A stretch of 64,000 bases of DNA from the NCBI RefSeq assembly GCF_026013525.1, contig NZ_JAPDRA010000002.1, forward strand, positions 310,001 to 374,000, in the 5' to 3' direction. The position numbers and the translations under genes were made by a program. Under the pieces are notes generated by a model. The model was not told the DNA's origin, made no database searches, and saw only the letters and a program-made list of their open reading frames with translations. This document shows positions 25,081 to 34,727 of the stretch, piece after piece. Position 1 is the first letter of the stretch. The number at the start of each line of letters is the position of its first letter. The stretch is from Sphingomonas canadensis (GTDB taxonomy: Bacteria > Pseudomonadota > Alphaproteobacteria > Sphingomonadales > Sphingomonadaceae).

Positions 25081-28000
25081 CTAGAAGTTGAAGCGGACGA
25101 TGCCGGAGAAGCGGCGATCGTTCATGTACCAGCCGCGCGGCACCCGGATGTTGCCCGGCGTGTTCGGGTCAGTGTCCGTATCGATCGCCGCGGTGGTGCG
25201 CGTCACCTCGTTGAGGAGGTTCGAGCCCTGGATGCCGACCTTGATGTTCGGCGTGATCGCGAAGAACACCGATGCGTCGAGCTGGCCCGTCGCCTCGTTG
25301 AAGATCGGATCATAGGGCACGATCACGTCGCGCACCGTCAGCAGGAAGTCCGAACGCCACGAATAGGTCGCACGGGCCGAGAACGGGCCGATGTCGATGA
25401 ACGGGGTGATGTTCAGCGTGTGCTTGGACAGACCCTGCAGCGGCAGCTCGGCGGTATTTATCGTCGTCACGCGGCCCGCGCCCACGTCCGGATCGGTCGA
25501 CGAGAGCGTGCTCTGCGGAACGCCGGAGGAATGGACGTAGGTGTAGTTCGCCTGCAGGCCCAGGCCCTTCAGGAAGCCGGGCAGGAAGTCGAACGTCTGC
25601 TGATAGGCGACCTCGAAGCCCAGGATCTTACCCGTATCCGGCGAGTTGCCCGGCGTGGTCACCACCGCGCTGAACGTCTGGCCCGCGTTGGTGAAGTCCA
25701 GGCGCTCCGTGGTGTTGGTCAGCACGCCGTGCAGCCGCTTGTAGAAGCCGGAGAGCGTGACCTGGCCGACGTCGGAGAAATACCACTCCGCGGTCAGGTC
25801 GAAATTGTCCGCGGTGGTCGGCTTCAGATAGGGATTGCCGACGGTGGCGGTCGCCTGCAGCGTGTAGCTGCCCGGGATCGCCTGGCCGTTGGCGTTCACA
25901 TTCTGCACCGGCGCAAGCGTGAGCGGATAGAAATTGCGGATATATCCGGTCTGCGGCGGCGCCACGCCCTTGAAATAGGCAGCGCGGAACTGAACGCCGC
26001 CGCCCACTTCGAGCTTCAGGTTCATGCTCGGCAGCCAATAGTTGTAATTGGTCTTCACCGTGCTGGCGATGTTGGCGCCGTTCGCCCAGGCCCGCGCCTG
26101 GTTCCGCACGGCGACGCTGAAGGTGCAGAACGGCGGCGGATCGTTCGGCGGCACCACCGCGGCGCAATCCGTGTCGGTCGGGAAGTTACCGAGCAGGAAG
26201 CTCTGCGTGCCCGAGGACGTGCGATCCGTGGTGGTGTAGCGCACGCCGACGTTGCCGGTCAGGCGCCACCCGTTCGAGAATTCGCTGTCGATCCGGGCCA
26301 TGGCATAGCCGGCCCAGTTCTTCTCGCGGATCGGGTTGATCTCGCCCGGCAGGAACGGCGTTCCCGCGACCACTCCCGGACGGTTCGCCAGCGAAACCCA
26401 GCCGCTGCCGCCACCCGTCGGGTTGGTTGTCCATTCGCGGACGATCATGTTGGCGTAGCGGATCATGCCCGCATAGTCGCCCACGGTATCGCCGGCATAG
26501 AACAGGCGCGGCTGGCCATTGAGCGGGTTGGCAACCGATCCGCGGAAGAAGTTGGGGAAGCCATAGGCCTCCCATCCGCCGATCGGCGTGCCGGTGCTGT
26601 GATCGGTGCTGTCGCCGTTCACGGGGGTATCCAGCCAGATCGGGCCGTTGTTGCCCCACTGCTCGGACAGCGCACCCCAGTTATAGGTGGAGAAGCGCGC
26701 AGTCTGGTCGCGGTCGGCATAGCGGCCGCCAACCTGAACCGATTTCAGGAAGTTGTTGTCGGGGAAGCTGTATTCCAGGTCGAGGCGGAAGGCGTCGGAA
26801 TTGCCGTCGCTCTGCTCGATATGGTCCATCGCCGCGCGATAGAAGCTGTTGAACGGATCCGCGAAGCTGTTGTGCCCGGCGCCGTAATAGGCGGGGCTGT
26901 ACTGCGATCCGGCGACGTCCGCCGGGCGCGATCCGAATCCGGCGCAGTCGTTGTCGCCGCCCGGCGGGTTGGTCGCGTTGGCGGAGGGGCCGCTGCAGAC
27001 CTGCGGCGGGGTGAACTGCACCGTCGGGAACTTGCTGCCGTTCAACTGGATGAACGCATTCTGATAGGTCGAAATCCAGAGCGTATTGTCCAGCAGGTCG
27101 GTGGTCGAGCGGACGTGCTGGTAATCGAACTTCAGGCCCAGCCGCTCGTTCACGTCCCACTTGAAGTTGAAGCCGATATCGTCGGTCACCAGCTTCTGCT
27201 GCTGATCGCGGCGGATATTGTTCGACTGAAGGCCCAGCATCGGCACGCGGGCGGCGCCGGTGAACTGGTCCGCACGCCAGCCGGTCGGCCCGGTGATCGT
27301 GCCGCTGGAGAACAGCTTGTCCGAATCGAACGCCAGCGTGGTGCCCACGACGCGGCGGGAGTCGCCGTTGCCCGCGACGTTGTCGGTCGCGATCTCGATC
27401 GTGCGCTCGGTCCATTCCTGGCGCGCGTCGGAACGCAGGAACTGGAGCAGCGCCTCCATCGATCCGTCGTTGCTGCGCCACTGAACCGCCGCGCCATAGC
27501 CATAGCGCTCCCGGTCGAACTCCTGTGTGCCTTCCACGGCGCCGCGCGGGAAATATCCGCTGCCGGTGATCGTGGTCGGCGCCGCGGCGCCCCCGATGTC
27601 GCTGGCGTCACGGGTGTTCTGGACGACGTCCCCATCGGAATAGATGTTGCGCAGGCGGAAGCTGGAGAGCTGGAAACGGTCCGCCCGGGTCTTCAGCCGC
27701 GAATAGGACACGTTGGCCAGCACGCCGAACTCGCCGACGCCGGTCTCCCAGCGGTTGCTGATCAGGAACGATCCCGTCGGCGCCCACTTCTTCACGAAGT
27801 CGCCATAATTGGCCTCGGCCGAAGCAGCGATCGTGAAGCCCTTGGCGTCGAACGGACGGCGGGTGCGCAGGTTGACCACGCCGGAGATGCCGCCTTCGAT
27901 GTGATCGGCCGACGGCGATTTGAACACGTCCACGCCGCCCAGCATTTCGGAGGGCACGTCGGCGAAGCTCAGCGCGCGGCCGTTATTGGCACTGAAGGTT

Positions 28001-28431
28001 TCGCGCCCGTTGAACTCCGACATCACATAGGTGAGGCCGCGCACGACCACGCCCGAACCCTCCACCGAGAAGTGGTCGGGATCGACGCCGGCGGCGAAGC
28101 GGTTGATCGACACGCCCGGGATGCGCTGCAGCGCCTCGGTCACGGAGCGGTCGGGAAGGGCGCTGATGTCCTCGGCGGTGACCGAGTCGACGATCACGTC
28201 CGAATCCTTCTTCAGCTTCTGCGCGCTCTGCAGCGAATCGCGATAGCCCTTGACGACGATCTCGTCGCCGCTGTCCTGGTCCTGCGCACTTTCGGCCTGC
28301 GTATCCTGTGCCCATGCAGGACCGGCCACCGAAAGAACCGCCAGCGCCGCCGCGGAAACCCCGGCGCGAAGCAGCCCCGAGCGCGACATGGCAGCGTTGT
28401 CACGACGATTGAATGAAACGAGCTTGACCAT
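25081..28431 (-). CDS. TonB-dependent outer-membrane receptor, Xanthomonas/Caulobacter type
   Basis: 1116 residues. A signal peptide of about 40 residues ends at GPAWAQDTQ. A TonB-box-like DEIVVKGYRDSLQSAQKLKK segment follows, then the plug domain (DVIVDSVTAEDISALPDRSVTEALQRIPGVSINRF) and a long beta-barrel ending in the C-terminal aromatic signal YMNDRRFSGIVRFNF. It imports large oligosaccharides across the outer membrane with TonB energy; the context points to (glucurono)xylo-oligosaccharides. I chose ATG 28431 because GGAGGGGAGG lies upstream. TAGCGCTA operator at 28453-28460, just upstream of the start. The frame is open to 28533, but that extension crosses the operator. Confidence 0.93.
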   Translation of the reverse strand: MVKLVSFNRRDNAAMSRSGLLRAGVSAAALAVLSVAGPAWAQDTQAESAQDQDSGDEIVVKGYRDSLQSAQKLKKDSDVIVDSVTAEDISALPDRSVTEALQRIPGVSINRFAAGVDPDHFSVEGSGVVVRGLTYVMSEFNGRETFSANNGRALSFADVPSEMLGGVDVFKSPSADHIEGGISGVVNLRTRRPFDAKGFTIAASAEANYGDFVKKWAPTGSFLISNRWETGVGEFGVLANVSYSRLKTRADRFQLSSFRLRNIYSDGDVVQNTRDASDIGGAAAPTTITGSGYFPRGAVEGTQEFDRERYGYGAAVQWRSNDGSMEALLQFLRSDARQEWTERTIEIATDNVAGNGDSRRVVGTTLAFDSDKLFSSGTITGPTGWRADQFTGAARVPMLGLQSNNIRRDQQQKLVTDDIGFNFKWDVNERLGLKFDYQHVRSTTDLLDNTLWISTYQNAFIQLNGSKFPTVQFTPPQVCSGPSANATNPPGGDNDCAGFGSRPADVAGSQYSPAYYGAGHNSFADPFNSFYRAAMDHIEQSDGNSDAFRLDLEYSFPDNNFLKSVQVGGRYADRDQTARFSTYNWGALSEQWGNNGPIWLDTPVNGDSTDHSTGTPIGGWEAYGFPNFFRGSVANPLNGQPRLFYAGDTVGDYAGMIRYANMIVREWTTNPTGGGSGWVSLANRPGVVAGTPFLPGEINPIREKNWAGYAMARIDSEFSNGWRLTGNVGVRYTTTDRTSSGTQSFLLGNFPTDTDCAAVVPPNDPPPFCTFSVAVRNQARAWANGANIASTVKTNYNYWLPSMNLKLEVGGGVQFRAAYFKGVAPPQTGYIRNFYPLTLAPVQNVNANGQAIPGSYTLQATATVGNPYLKPTTADNFDLTAEWYFSDVGQVTLSGFYKRLHGVLTNTTERLDFTNAGQTFSAVVTTPGNSPDTGKILGFEVAYQQTFDFLPGFLKGLGLQANYTYVHSSGVPQSTLSSTDPDVGAGRVTTINTAELPLQGLSKHTLNITPFIDIGPFSARATYSWRSDFLLTVRDVIVPYDPIFNEATGQLDASVFFAITPNIKVGIQGSNLLNEVTRTTAAIDTDTDPNTPGNIRVPRGWYMNDRRFSGIVRFNF

Positions 28432-28450
28432 CAAGCTATCCTCCCCTCCT

Positions 28451-28462
28451 GTTAGCGCTATC
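28451..28462. promoter_or_regulatory. LacI-type operator before TonB receptor
   Basis: GTTAGCGCTATC with the intact core TAGCGCTA lies 20 bp upstream of the receptor start codon. Confidence 0.82.
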
Positions 28463-28637
28463 ACCTTATGGTGTTCGCTTATCAGGCGCGTAGCTAATGG
28501 AGATCGGGGCCCGAGATCAAGCCATCTTGTCACAAATTGGCCATTAACGGGCGCGTTGCGTGTCGAATATGCAACGAAATGGCGCTGCTGCTGCCATATC
28601 CGCAGGACCGTTTGCGCCGCGTTGACGCTCGCCGGAC

Positions 28638-28649
28638 GGGAGCGCTAAC
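28638..28649. promoter_or_regulatory. Variant LacI-type operator before halogenase operon
   Basis: GGGAGCGCTAAC differs from the GTTAGCGCTAAC consensus at two positions. It sits 25 bp before the first halogenase-like start, suggesting that both halves of this divergent region are controlled. Confidence 0.6.
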
Positions 28650-28673
28650 AATTCCGCTGGGAGAGGAAAGCCG

Positions 28674-30176
28674 ATGCTCGTGAAGCGCATCCTGATCGTG
28701 GGAGGCGGCACCGCCGGGTGGATGACCGCGGCGGCGCTGGCGCACAAGCTCGGCAGCACGCCCGTCGAGATTCGCCTGATCGAATCGGCCGAAGTCGGGA
28801 CGGTCGGCGTCGGTGAGGCCACCGTGCCGCACATCCGCCATTACAACGCGACGCTCGGCTTCGACGAGGCCGAGTTCATGGCGCGCACCCAGGGCACGTT
28901 CAAGCTGGGCATCGAATTCGTGAACTGGGGCCGGATCGGCGACAGCTATATCCACCCCTTCGGCGCGTTCGGCGGCGATATCGGCGGGGTTCCGTTCCAT
29001 CACCAGTGGCTGCGCATGCGCCAGCGGGGGCCGGTGCCGGATTTCGAGGCGTTCTCGCTGCCGGTCCAGGCGGCGCGGCGCGGCCGGTTCCGCCATCCCG
29101 GCACCGATCCCGCGTCGCCGCTCAACAGCTACAACTATGCCTATCAGTTCGATGCGGGGCTCTACGCCCGTTTCCTGCGCGAATATGCCGAGGCGCGCGG
29201 CGTGCAGCGCAAGGAGGGCAAGGTCGTCGATGCCGCGCTGGAGGGCGAGAGCGGCTTCGTTCGCTCTGTCACGCTGGAGAATGGCGAGAAGCTGAAGGCG
29301 GACCTGTTCGTCGATTGCTCGGGCTTCCGCGGGCTGCTGATCGAGCAGGCGCTGAAGACCGGCTATGAGGAATGGACGCACTGGCTGCCGTGCGATCGCG
29401 CCATCGCGCTGCCCTGCGCGAACGAGGAGCGGATCGCCCCCTTCACCCGCGCCACCGCCCAGAAATCGGGCTGGGTTTGGAAGATCCCGCTGCAGCACCG
29501 CTGCGGCAACGGCCATGTCTATTCCAGCGGATTCCTTTCGGATGAGGACGCGCTGGAGACGCTGCTGGGCGCCATCGCCGCGCCGCCGATGGCGGAGCCG
29601 AACCGGCTGCGCTTCGTCACCGGCAAGCGCAGGCGGCAATGGGTGGGCAACGTCGTGGCGATCGGGCTTTCCTCGGGTTTCCTGGAGCCGCTCGAATCGA
29701 CCAGCATCCACCTGATCCAGCTCGCGATCGGCCGGCTGCTCGATCTGTTCCCCACCCAGGCGTGGGACCCGCTCGATGCGGAGGAGTTCAACCGGCTGAT
29801 GGCGTTCGAATATGAGCGCGTCCGCGACTTCATCATCCTCCATTATCACGCCACCCAACGCGACGATTCGGACTTCTGGAACCATTGCCGCACGATGCGG
29901 CTGCCGGATTCGCTGGAATATAAGATGGCGTTGTTCCGCGAACGCGGCGTGGTGGTGAACTATCGCGACGGCATGTTCCTGGAGCCGAGCTGGCTGGCCG
30001 TCTACCTGGGCCAGCGCGTCCTGCCCCGCCACGCCGATCCGCTGGCGGAGAAGGTGGCGGAGGACCAGGTTCTGGCGGCGATGGCCGCGATGACGGCGCG
30101 CAATATTGCCATGGCGGATGGCTTCCCCACCCATGAGGCGGCGCTCGCGGAGCTTGCCGCGGCCGCGGCGGCCTGA
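28674..30176 (+). CDS. Tryptophan-halogenase-like flavoprotein 1
   Basis: 500 residues, FAD-dependent halogenase family. FAD loop GGGTAGW (about 10-16), catalytic-type Lys77 in GTFKLGIEFVNW, the WxWxIP signature as SGWVWKIPLQHR, and EPLESTS holding the Glu equivalent to PrnA Glu346. All landmarks of true tryptophan halogenases are present, so it may be catalytically active, but family members next to TonB receptors have no proven substrate. First gene of a tight five-gene run with hal2-4 and GH43. ATG start with GAGAGGAAAG upstream. Confidence 0.9.
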   Translation: MLVKRILIVGGGTAGWMTAAALAHKLGSTPVEIRLIESAEVGTVGVGEATVPHIRHYNATLGFDEAEFMARTQGTFKLGIEFVNWGRIGDSYIHPFGAFGGDIGGVPFHHQWLRMRQRGPVPDFEAFSLPVQAARRGRFRHPGTDPASPLNSYNYAYQFDAGLYARFLREYAEARGVQRKEGKVVDAALEGESGFVRSVTLENGEKLKADLFVDCSGFRGLLIEQALKTGYEEWTHWLPCDRAIALPCANEERIAPFTRATAQKSGWVWKIPLQHRCGNGHVYSSGFLSDEDALETLLGAIAAPPMAEPNRLRFVTGKRRRQWVGNVVAIGLSSGFLEPLESTSIHLIQLAIGRLLDLFPTQAWDPLDAEEFNRLMAFEYERVRDFIILHYHATQRDDSDFWNHCRTMRLPDSLEYKMALFRERGVVVNYRDGMFLEPSWLAVYLGQRVLPRHADPLAEKVAEDQVLAAMAAMTARNIAMADGFPTHEAALAELAAAAAA

Positions 30177-30185
30177 GGGCGCGGG

Positions 30186-31655
30186 ATGGGGCATATCCGC
30201 GATATCGTCATCGCCGGGGGCGGCGTCGCGGGGTGGATGAGCGCGCTGGCGTTGGCCAATGCGCGTGCGGGCGAACGAGTGACGCTGGTGGAAACCGGCG
30301 GGCCGGACCACAGCCTGGGTCCGTTCGGCCCGGCCGAGGCGACGCTGCCCGAATTCGCCGCCTTCCTGATCGCCAACGGCATTGACGAGGATGCGCTGAT
30401 GCGCGCGGCGCGGGGCAGCTTTTCGCTGGGCGGCGCCTTCAGCGGATGGGCGGGTGAGGGCGTCACCTGGTTCCTGCCGCATGGCGAAACCGGGGCGCCG
30501 ATCGGGCCGGTGGCCTTCCACCATCTCGCCGCGCGGCTGCGCGCGGGGCGGCGCGAGGTGCGGCTGGCCGATTTCTCGCTCGCGGCGGTGGCCGCGCAAT
30601 CGGGCCGTTTCGCCCGGCCCAGCGCGGATCGCCGGTCGCCGCTGTCGGCGCTGGGATATGGGCTGCATCTCGATCGCGCGGGGTTCGCGGCGCTGCTGCG
30701 CGATCGCGCGCTGGCGGCGGGCGTGGCCGCGCATCCGGCGCCGCTGCGCGCGGTGCGGCTGGCCGGGGATGGATCGATCGCGGCGATCGAAACCGGGCCG
30801 GGGGAGGTGGCGGGTGATCTGTTCCTCGATTGCACCGGCCCGGGCGCGCTGCTGATCGGCGGTGCGCTGGGCGTGGGGTTCGATGGCTGGTCGCAATGGC
30901 TGCCGTGCGATCGCGCGATCGAATGGAGCAACGCGGCGGAGGGCGTGCCGCCGCCCTATGCCCATTCCGGCGCGTTCGATGCCGGCTGGCGGCGCATGCT
31001 GCCGCTGGCGCGCGGGCAGGGGGAGGCGCTGGTCTATTCCTCCGCCCATCTCGACGATGCGGCGGCCAGCGCGGCGTTCGGCGGGGCGGCGCCGGTGCCG
31101 GTGGCTTTCGGGCGGCGGGCCAGCTTCTGGCGGCGCAACTGCGTGGCGATCGGGGCGGCGGCGGCGCTGTTCGATCCGCTCCACGGCACCGCACTCCAGC
31201 TCGTCCATTCGGCGCTGCGGCGGCTGATCGCGTTGTTCCCGCATGCGGCGGACGGGCCGGAGGGCGCGGAGTTCGATCGCATCCAGCTGGCCGAGGCCGA
31301 TCGCGCGCGCGATTTCCTGATCCTCCATTACAAGACCAACGGGCGGAAGGGCGATCCGATGTGGGATGCCGCCCGCGCGATGGCGGTGCCCGATCCGCTG
31401 CAATACAAGCTCGATCTCTATGCCAGCCGAGGGCGCCTGCCGGTCTATGACGAGGAGCTGTTCGACCGGCCCGAATGGATCGCCGTGCTCGATGGCCAGG
31501 GCGTGCGCCAGCGCCGCTACGACGCGCTGGCCGATGCCATTCCCGAACCCGCGCTGATGCAGCATTTCGGGCGGCTGCGGGAGGTGATCCTCCAGGCCGC
31601 GAAGCAGCTTCCCGGCCATGGCGCCGCGCTGGCCGCCGCCGGGGTGCGCGCATGA
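30186..31655 (+). CDS. Degenerate tryptophan-halogenase-like protein 2
   Basis: 489 residues. It keeps the FAD loop GGGVAGW and overall collinearity, but every catalytic landmark is changed: the active-site Lys is Ser80 (RGSFSLGG), WxWxIP is replaced by AGWRRMLPL, and EPLEST by DPLHGT. It is therefore unlikely to halogenate. It may be a structural partner of its paralogues, an oxidoreductase of other type or a decaying copy, though the frame is intact over the full length and overlaps hal3 by four bases, which argues for maintained use. Nine bases after hal1. Confidence 0.85.
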   Translation: MGHIRDIVIAGGGVAGWMSALALANARAGERVTLVETGGPDHSLGPFGPAEATLPEFAAFLIANGIDEDALMRAARGSFSLGGAFSGWAGEGVTWFLPHGETGAPIGPVAFHHLAARLRAGRREVRLADFSLAAVAAQSGRFARPSADRRSPLSALGYGLHLDRAGFAALLRDRALAAGVAAHPAPLRAVRLAGDGSIAAIETGPGEVAGDLFLDCTGPGALLIGGALGVGFDGWSQWLPCDRAIEWSNAAEGVPPPYAHSGAFDAGWRRMLPLARGQGEALVYSSAHLDDAAASAAFGGAAPVPVAFGRRASFWRRNCVAIGAAAALFDPLHGTALQLVHSALRRLIALFPHAADGPEGAEFDRIQLAEADRARDFLILHYKTNGRKGDPMWDAARAMAVPDPLQYKLDLYASRGRLPVYDEELFDRPEWIAVLDGQGVRQRRYDALADAIPEPALMQHFGRLREVILQAAKQLPGHGAALAAAGVRA

Positions 31656-33196
31656 CCGCATCCGGGCCGATCCGCAGCGTGGTGATCGTCGGCGGGGGCA
31701 CCGCCGGCTGGATGGCGGCGGCGGCGATGGCCAAGCTGGTCCGCGCGGGCGTCTCGGTCACCCTCGTCGAATCCGATGCGATCGGCACGGTGGGGGTGGG
31801 CGAAGCGACCATCCCGCCGATCCGCAACTTCAACGCGCTGCTGGGCATCGACGAGGCCGATTTCCTGGCCCGCACCGCCGGTTCGATCAAGCTGGGCATC
31901 GAGTTCGTCGACTGGACGCGCGAGGGGCATCGCTATGCCCACCCCTTCGGCGAATTCGGCTTCGATCTCGATGGCGTGAAGTTCCACCATTATTGGCGCA
32001 AGCTGCATGAGAGCGGCGCGGCGGGATGGATCGAGGATTATAATTTCTGCGCGGTGGCGATGCGCGCGGGCAAATATCTGCCCCCGGTGGCCGATCCCAA
32101 TTCGGTGCTGTCGCGGCTTGCCTATGCCTATCATTTCGATGCCTCGCTCTACGCCGCCTATCTGCGCGAATATGCCGAGGCGCGCGGCGTGGTGCGGCGC
32201 GAGGGCCGCGTGGTGGACGTCGCGCTGCGCGGCGAGGACGGCTTCATCGAGTCGGTGAAGCTGGAGAATTCCGGCAACATCGAAGGCGACTTGTTCCTCG
32301 ATTGCTCGGGCTTCCGGGGGCTGCTTATCCAACAGGCGCTGGGCACCGGTTTCGAAAGCTGGGCGCATTGGCTCCAGTGCGATCGCGCCGTGGCGGTGCC
32401 CAGCGCCTCGGCGGGGGAGGAGGTCACGCCCTTCACCCGATCCACCGCGCGCGCGGCCGGCTGGCAATGGCGCATCCCGCTCCAGCATCGGGTGGGCAAC
32501 GGATATGTCTATTGTTCCAATGACATATCGGATGAGGACGCGCGCGCCACGCTGCTCGCCAACCTGGATGGGGAGCCGCTGCGCGACCCCTTCGTCATCC
32601 GGTTCGAGGCGGGGCGGAGCAAGCTGGTGTGGAACCGCAACTGCGTCGCGCTGGGCCTTGCCTCGGGATTCCTGGAGCCGCTCGAATCCACCAGCATCCA
32701 CCTGATCCAGACCGGCATCTCAAAGCTGCTGGCGCTGTTCCCCGATCGCGGTTTTTCGCCGGTGGAACGCAATGAATACAATAGGTTGAGCATCACCCAG
32801 CTTGAGCAGGTGCGCGATTTCATCATCTTCCACTATCACGCCAACCAGCGCCGCACCGGCGACCTGTGGCGCCGCGTGCGCGAGATGGAGGTGCCCGATA
32901 CGCTGGCGCGCAAGGTGGCGCTCTTCGCCGAGGGTGGGCGCTTCTTCCGCTATGAGGACGAGCTGTTCGCCGAATCGAGCTGGATCGCGGTGATGCTGGG
33001 GCAGGGCGTGATGCCGCGGCGCTGGGACCGGCTGGTCGACGCGATCGACCCGGCCGAGGTCAAGGACCGGCTGGACCGCATCCGCGCCGCCTTCGCCCGC
33101 GCCGCCGAAGCCATGCCGCGCCACCACGAATGGCTCGCGAAACACTGCCCGTCCACGGTGCCCGCGCCGATGCCGCAAGTCACCGCAGGCGCTTGA
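31652..33196 (+). CDS. Tryptophan-halogenase-like flavoprotein 3
   Basis: 514 residues. FAD loop GGGTAGW, Lys80 in GSIKLGIEFVDW, AGWQWRIPLQHR and EPLESTS are all intact. It starts at an ATG overlapping the hal2 stop (ATGA); an in-frame extension upstream to 31475 is only the shadow of hal2. The C-terminus carries a short extra Pro-rich tail (CPSTVPAPMPQVTAGA) absent from hal1 and hal4. Same operon; presumably the same class of substrate as hal1 and hal4. Confidence 0.9.
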   Translation: MTASGPIRSVVIVGGGTAGWMAAAAMAKLVRAGVSVTLVESDAIGTVGVGEATIPPIRNFNALLGIDEADFLARTAGSIKLGIEFVDWTREGHRYAHPFGEFGFDLDGVKFHHYWRKLHESGAAGWIEDYNFCAVAMRAGKYLPPVADPNSVLSRLAYAYHFDASLYAAYLREYAEARGVVRREGRVVDVALRGEDGFIESVKLENSGNIEGDLFLDCSGFRGLLIQQALGTGFESWAHWLQCDRAVAVPSASAGEEVTPFTRSTARAAGWQWRIPLQHRVGNGYVYCSNDISDEDARATLLANLDGEPLRDPFVIRFEAGRSKLVWNRNCVALGLASGFLEPLESTSIHLIQTGISKLLALFPDRGFSPVERNEYNRLSITQLEQVRDFIIFHYHANQRRTGDLWRRVREMEVPDTLARKVALFAEGGRFFRYEDELFAESSWIAVMLGQGVMPRRWDRLVDAIDPAEVKDRLDRIRAAFARAAEAMPRHHEWLAKHCPSTVPAPMPQVTAGA

Positions 33197-33215
33197 AATC
33201 CAGGGGAAAACAGGA

Positions 33216-34727
33216 ATGTCCGACAGCCGCATCCGCAAGATCGTCATCGTCGGCGGGGGAACCGCCGGCTGGATGACCGCGGCCACCCTCGCGCGGATCC
33301 TGACGACCCGGTATTGCGAGATCACGCTGATCGAATCCGACGAGATCGGCATCGTCGGCGTGGGCGAGGCGACCATTCCCCAGATGGCGACCTTCAACCG
33401 CATGCTGGGCCTCGACGAGAACCAGTTCATCCGCGAGACCAGGGGCAGCTTCAAGCTGGGCATCCAGTTCGTGAACTGGGGCCGGATCGGGCACCGGTAT
33501 TTCCACCCCTTCGGCCGCTATGGCCTTGATATGGGAGGCGTTTCCTTCCACGCCTATTTCCTGCGCATGCACCAGGCGGGTGAGGCGCCGGACATCGACG
33601 AATGGTCGCTCCAGGCCAAGGCCGGGCAGATGGACAAGTTCATGCGATCGATCGACGCGGGCAATTCGCCGCTGTCCGACATCGCCTATGCCTTCCACTT
33701 CGATGCCGGGCTCTACGCCCGTTTCCTGCGCCGCTACGCCGAGGAGCGCGGCGTGGTGCGGCGTGAGGGCAGGATCACCGGCGTCAATCTGCGCGGCACC
33801 GACGGCTTCGTCGAATCGGTGACGATGGAGGACGGCGCCACCGTGGAGGGCGAGCTGTTCATCGATTGCTCGGGCTTCCGCGGCCTGATCATCGAACAGG
33901 CGCTGAAGGCGGGCTACACCGATTGGTCGCACTGGCTGCCATGTAACCGCGCGGTGGCGGTGCCCTGCGCCAGCGTCGATTCCTGGACGCCCTACACGCG
34001 ATCGACGGCGCACAGTGCCGGCTGGCAATGGCGCATCCCGCTGCAGCACCGCATCGGCAACGGCCATGTCTTCTCGACGGACTATATGAGCGAGGACGAG
34101 GCGACCGCGATCCTGCTCGCCAACCTGGACGGCGAGCCGCTGGCCGAGCCGCGCACCGTTCCCTTCACCACCGGCCACCGCAACAGCTTCTGGGAGAAGA
34201 ACTGCGTCGCGATCGGACTTGCCTCTGGCTTCATGGAGCCGCTCGAATCCACCAGCATCTGGCTGATCCAGAGCGGCATCGCCCGGCTGATGGCGATGTT
34301 CCCCGATCGCGGCTTCGCCCCCGCCGGGCGCGAGCGGTACAACCGCATCATGCTGACCGAGTTCGAGGAGATCCGGGACTTCCTGATCCTCCATTATCAT
34401 GCGACCGAACGGACCGATTCCCCCTTCTGGAACTATTGCCGCACGATGGAGATCCCCGAACGGCTGGCGGAGAAGATGCGCGTCTATCGCGAGCACGGCC
34501 GCGTGTTCCGCGAGAATGAGGAGCTGTTCAATGACACGAGCTGGTTCGCGGTGATGTTCGGGCAACTCATGCAGCCGAAGGGCTTCGATCCCGTCGCCGA
34601 GGTGATGAGCCTGGAAGAGACGCGCGACCGGCTGGCGCATATCCGCCAGGCGATCGCCAATTCGGCGGATTACATGCCCGCGCACCGCGAGTTCATCCGC
34701 CAGAACTGCGCGGCGGAGGCGGCATGA
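33216..34727 (+). CDS. Tryptophan-halogenase-like flavoprotein 4
   Basis: 503 residues. FAD loop GGGTAGW, Lys80 in GSFKLGIQFVNW, AGWQWRIPLQHR and EPLESTS are intact. ATG start with CAGGGGAAAACAGGA upstream. It overlaps GH43 by four bases (ATGA), so halogenase-like and hydrolase genes are translationally linked. That is strong evidence that these flavoproteins serve the polysaccharide locus rather than a separate natural-product pathway. Confidence 0.9.
   Translation: MSDSRIRKIVIVGGGTAGWMTAATLARILTTRYCEITLIESDEIGIVGVGEATIPQMATFNRMLGLDENQFIRETRGSFKLGIQFVNWGRIGHRYFHPFGRYGLDMGGVSFHAYFLRMHQAGEAPDIDEWSLQAKAGQMDKFMRSIDAGNSPLSDIAYAFHFDAGLYARFLRRYAEERGVVRREGRITGVNLRGTDGFVESVTMEDGATVEGELFIDCSGFRGLIIEQALKAGYTDWSHWLPCNRAVAVPCASVDSWTPYTRSTAHSAGWQWRIPLQHRIGNGHVFSTDYMSEDEATAILLANLDGEPLAEPRTVPFTTGHRNSFWEKNCVAIGLASGFMEPLESTSIWLIQSGIARLMAMFPDRGFAPAGRERYNRIMLTEFEEIRDFLILHYHATERTDSPFWNYCRTMEIPERLAEKMRVYREHGRVFRENEELFNDTSWFAVMFGQLMQPKGFDPVAEVMSLEETRDRLAHIRQAIANSADYMPAHREFIRQNCAAEAA

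Noticed and set aside
25420-28416. 998-codon plus-strand frame opposite the TonB receptor
   Set aside because: No domain, biased composition; antisense shadow of the receptor, which has clear signal, plug and C-terminal motifs.
28530-31661. 1043-codon minus-strand frame opposite hal1 and hal2
   Set aside because: Antisense shadow; the plus-strand halogenase-like frames carry family motifs and ribosome-binding sites.
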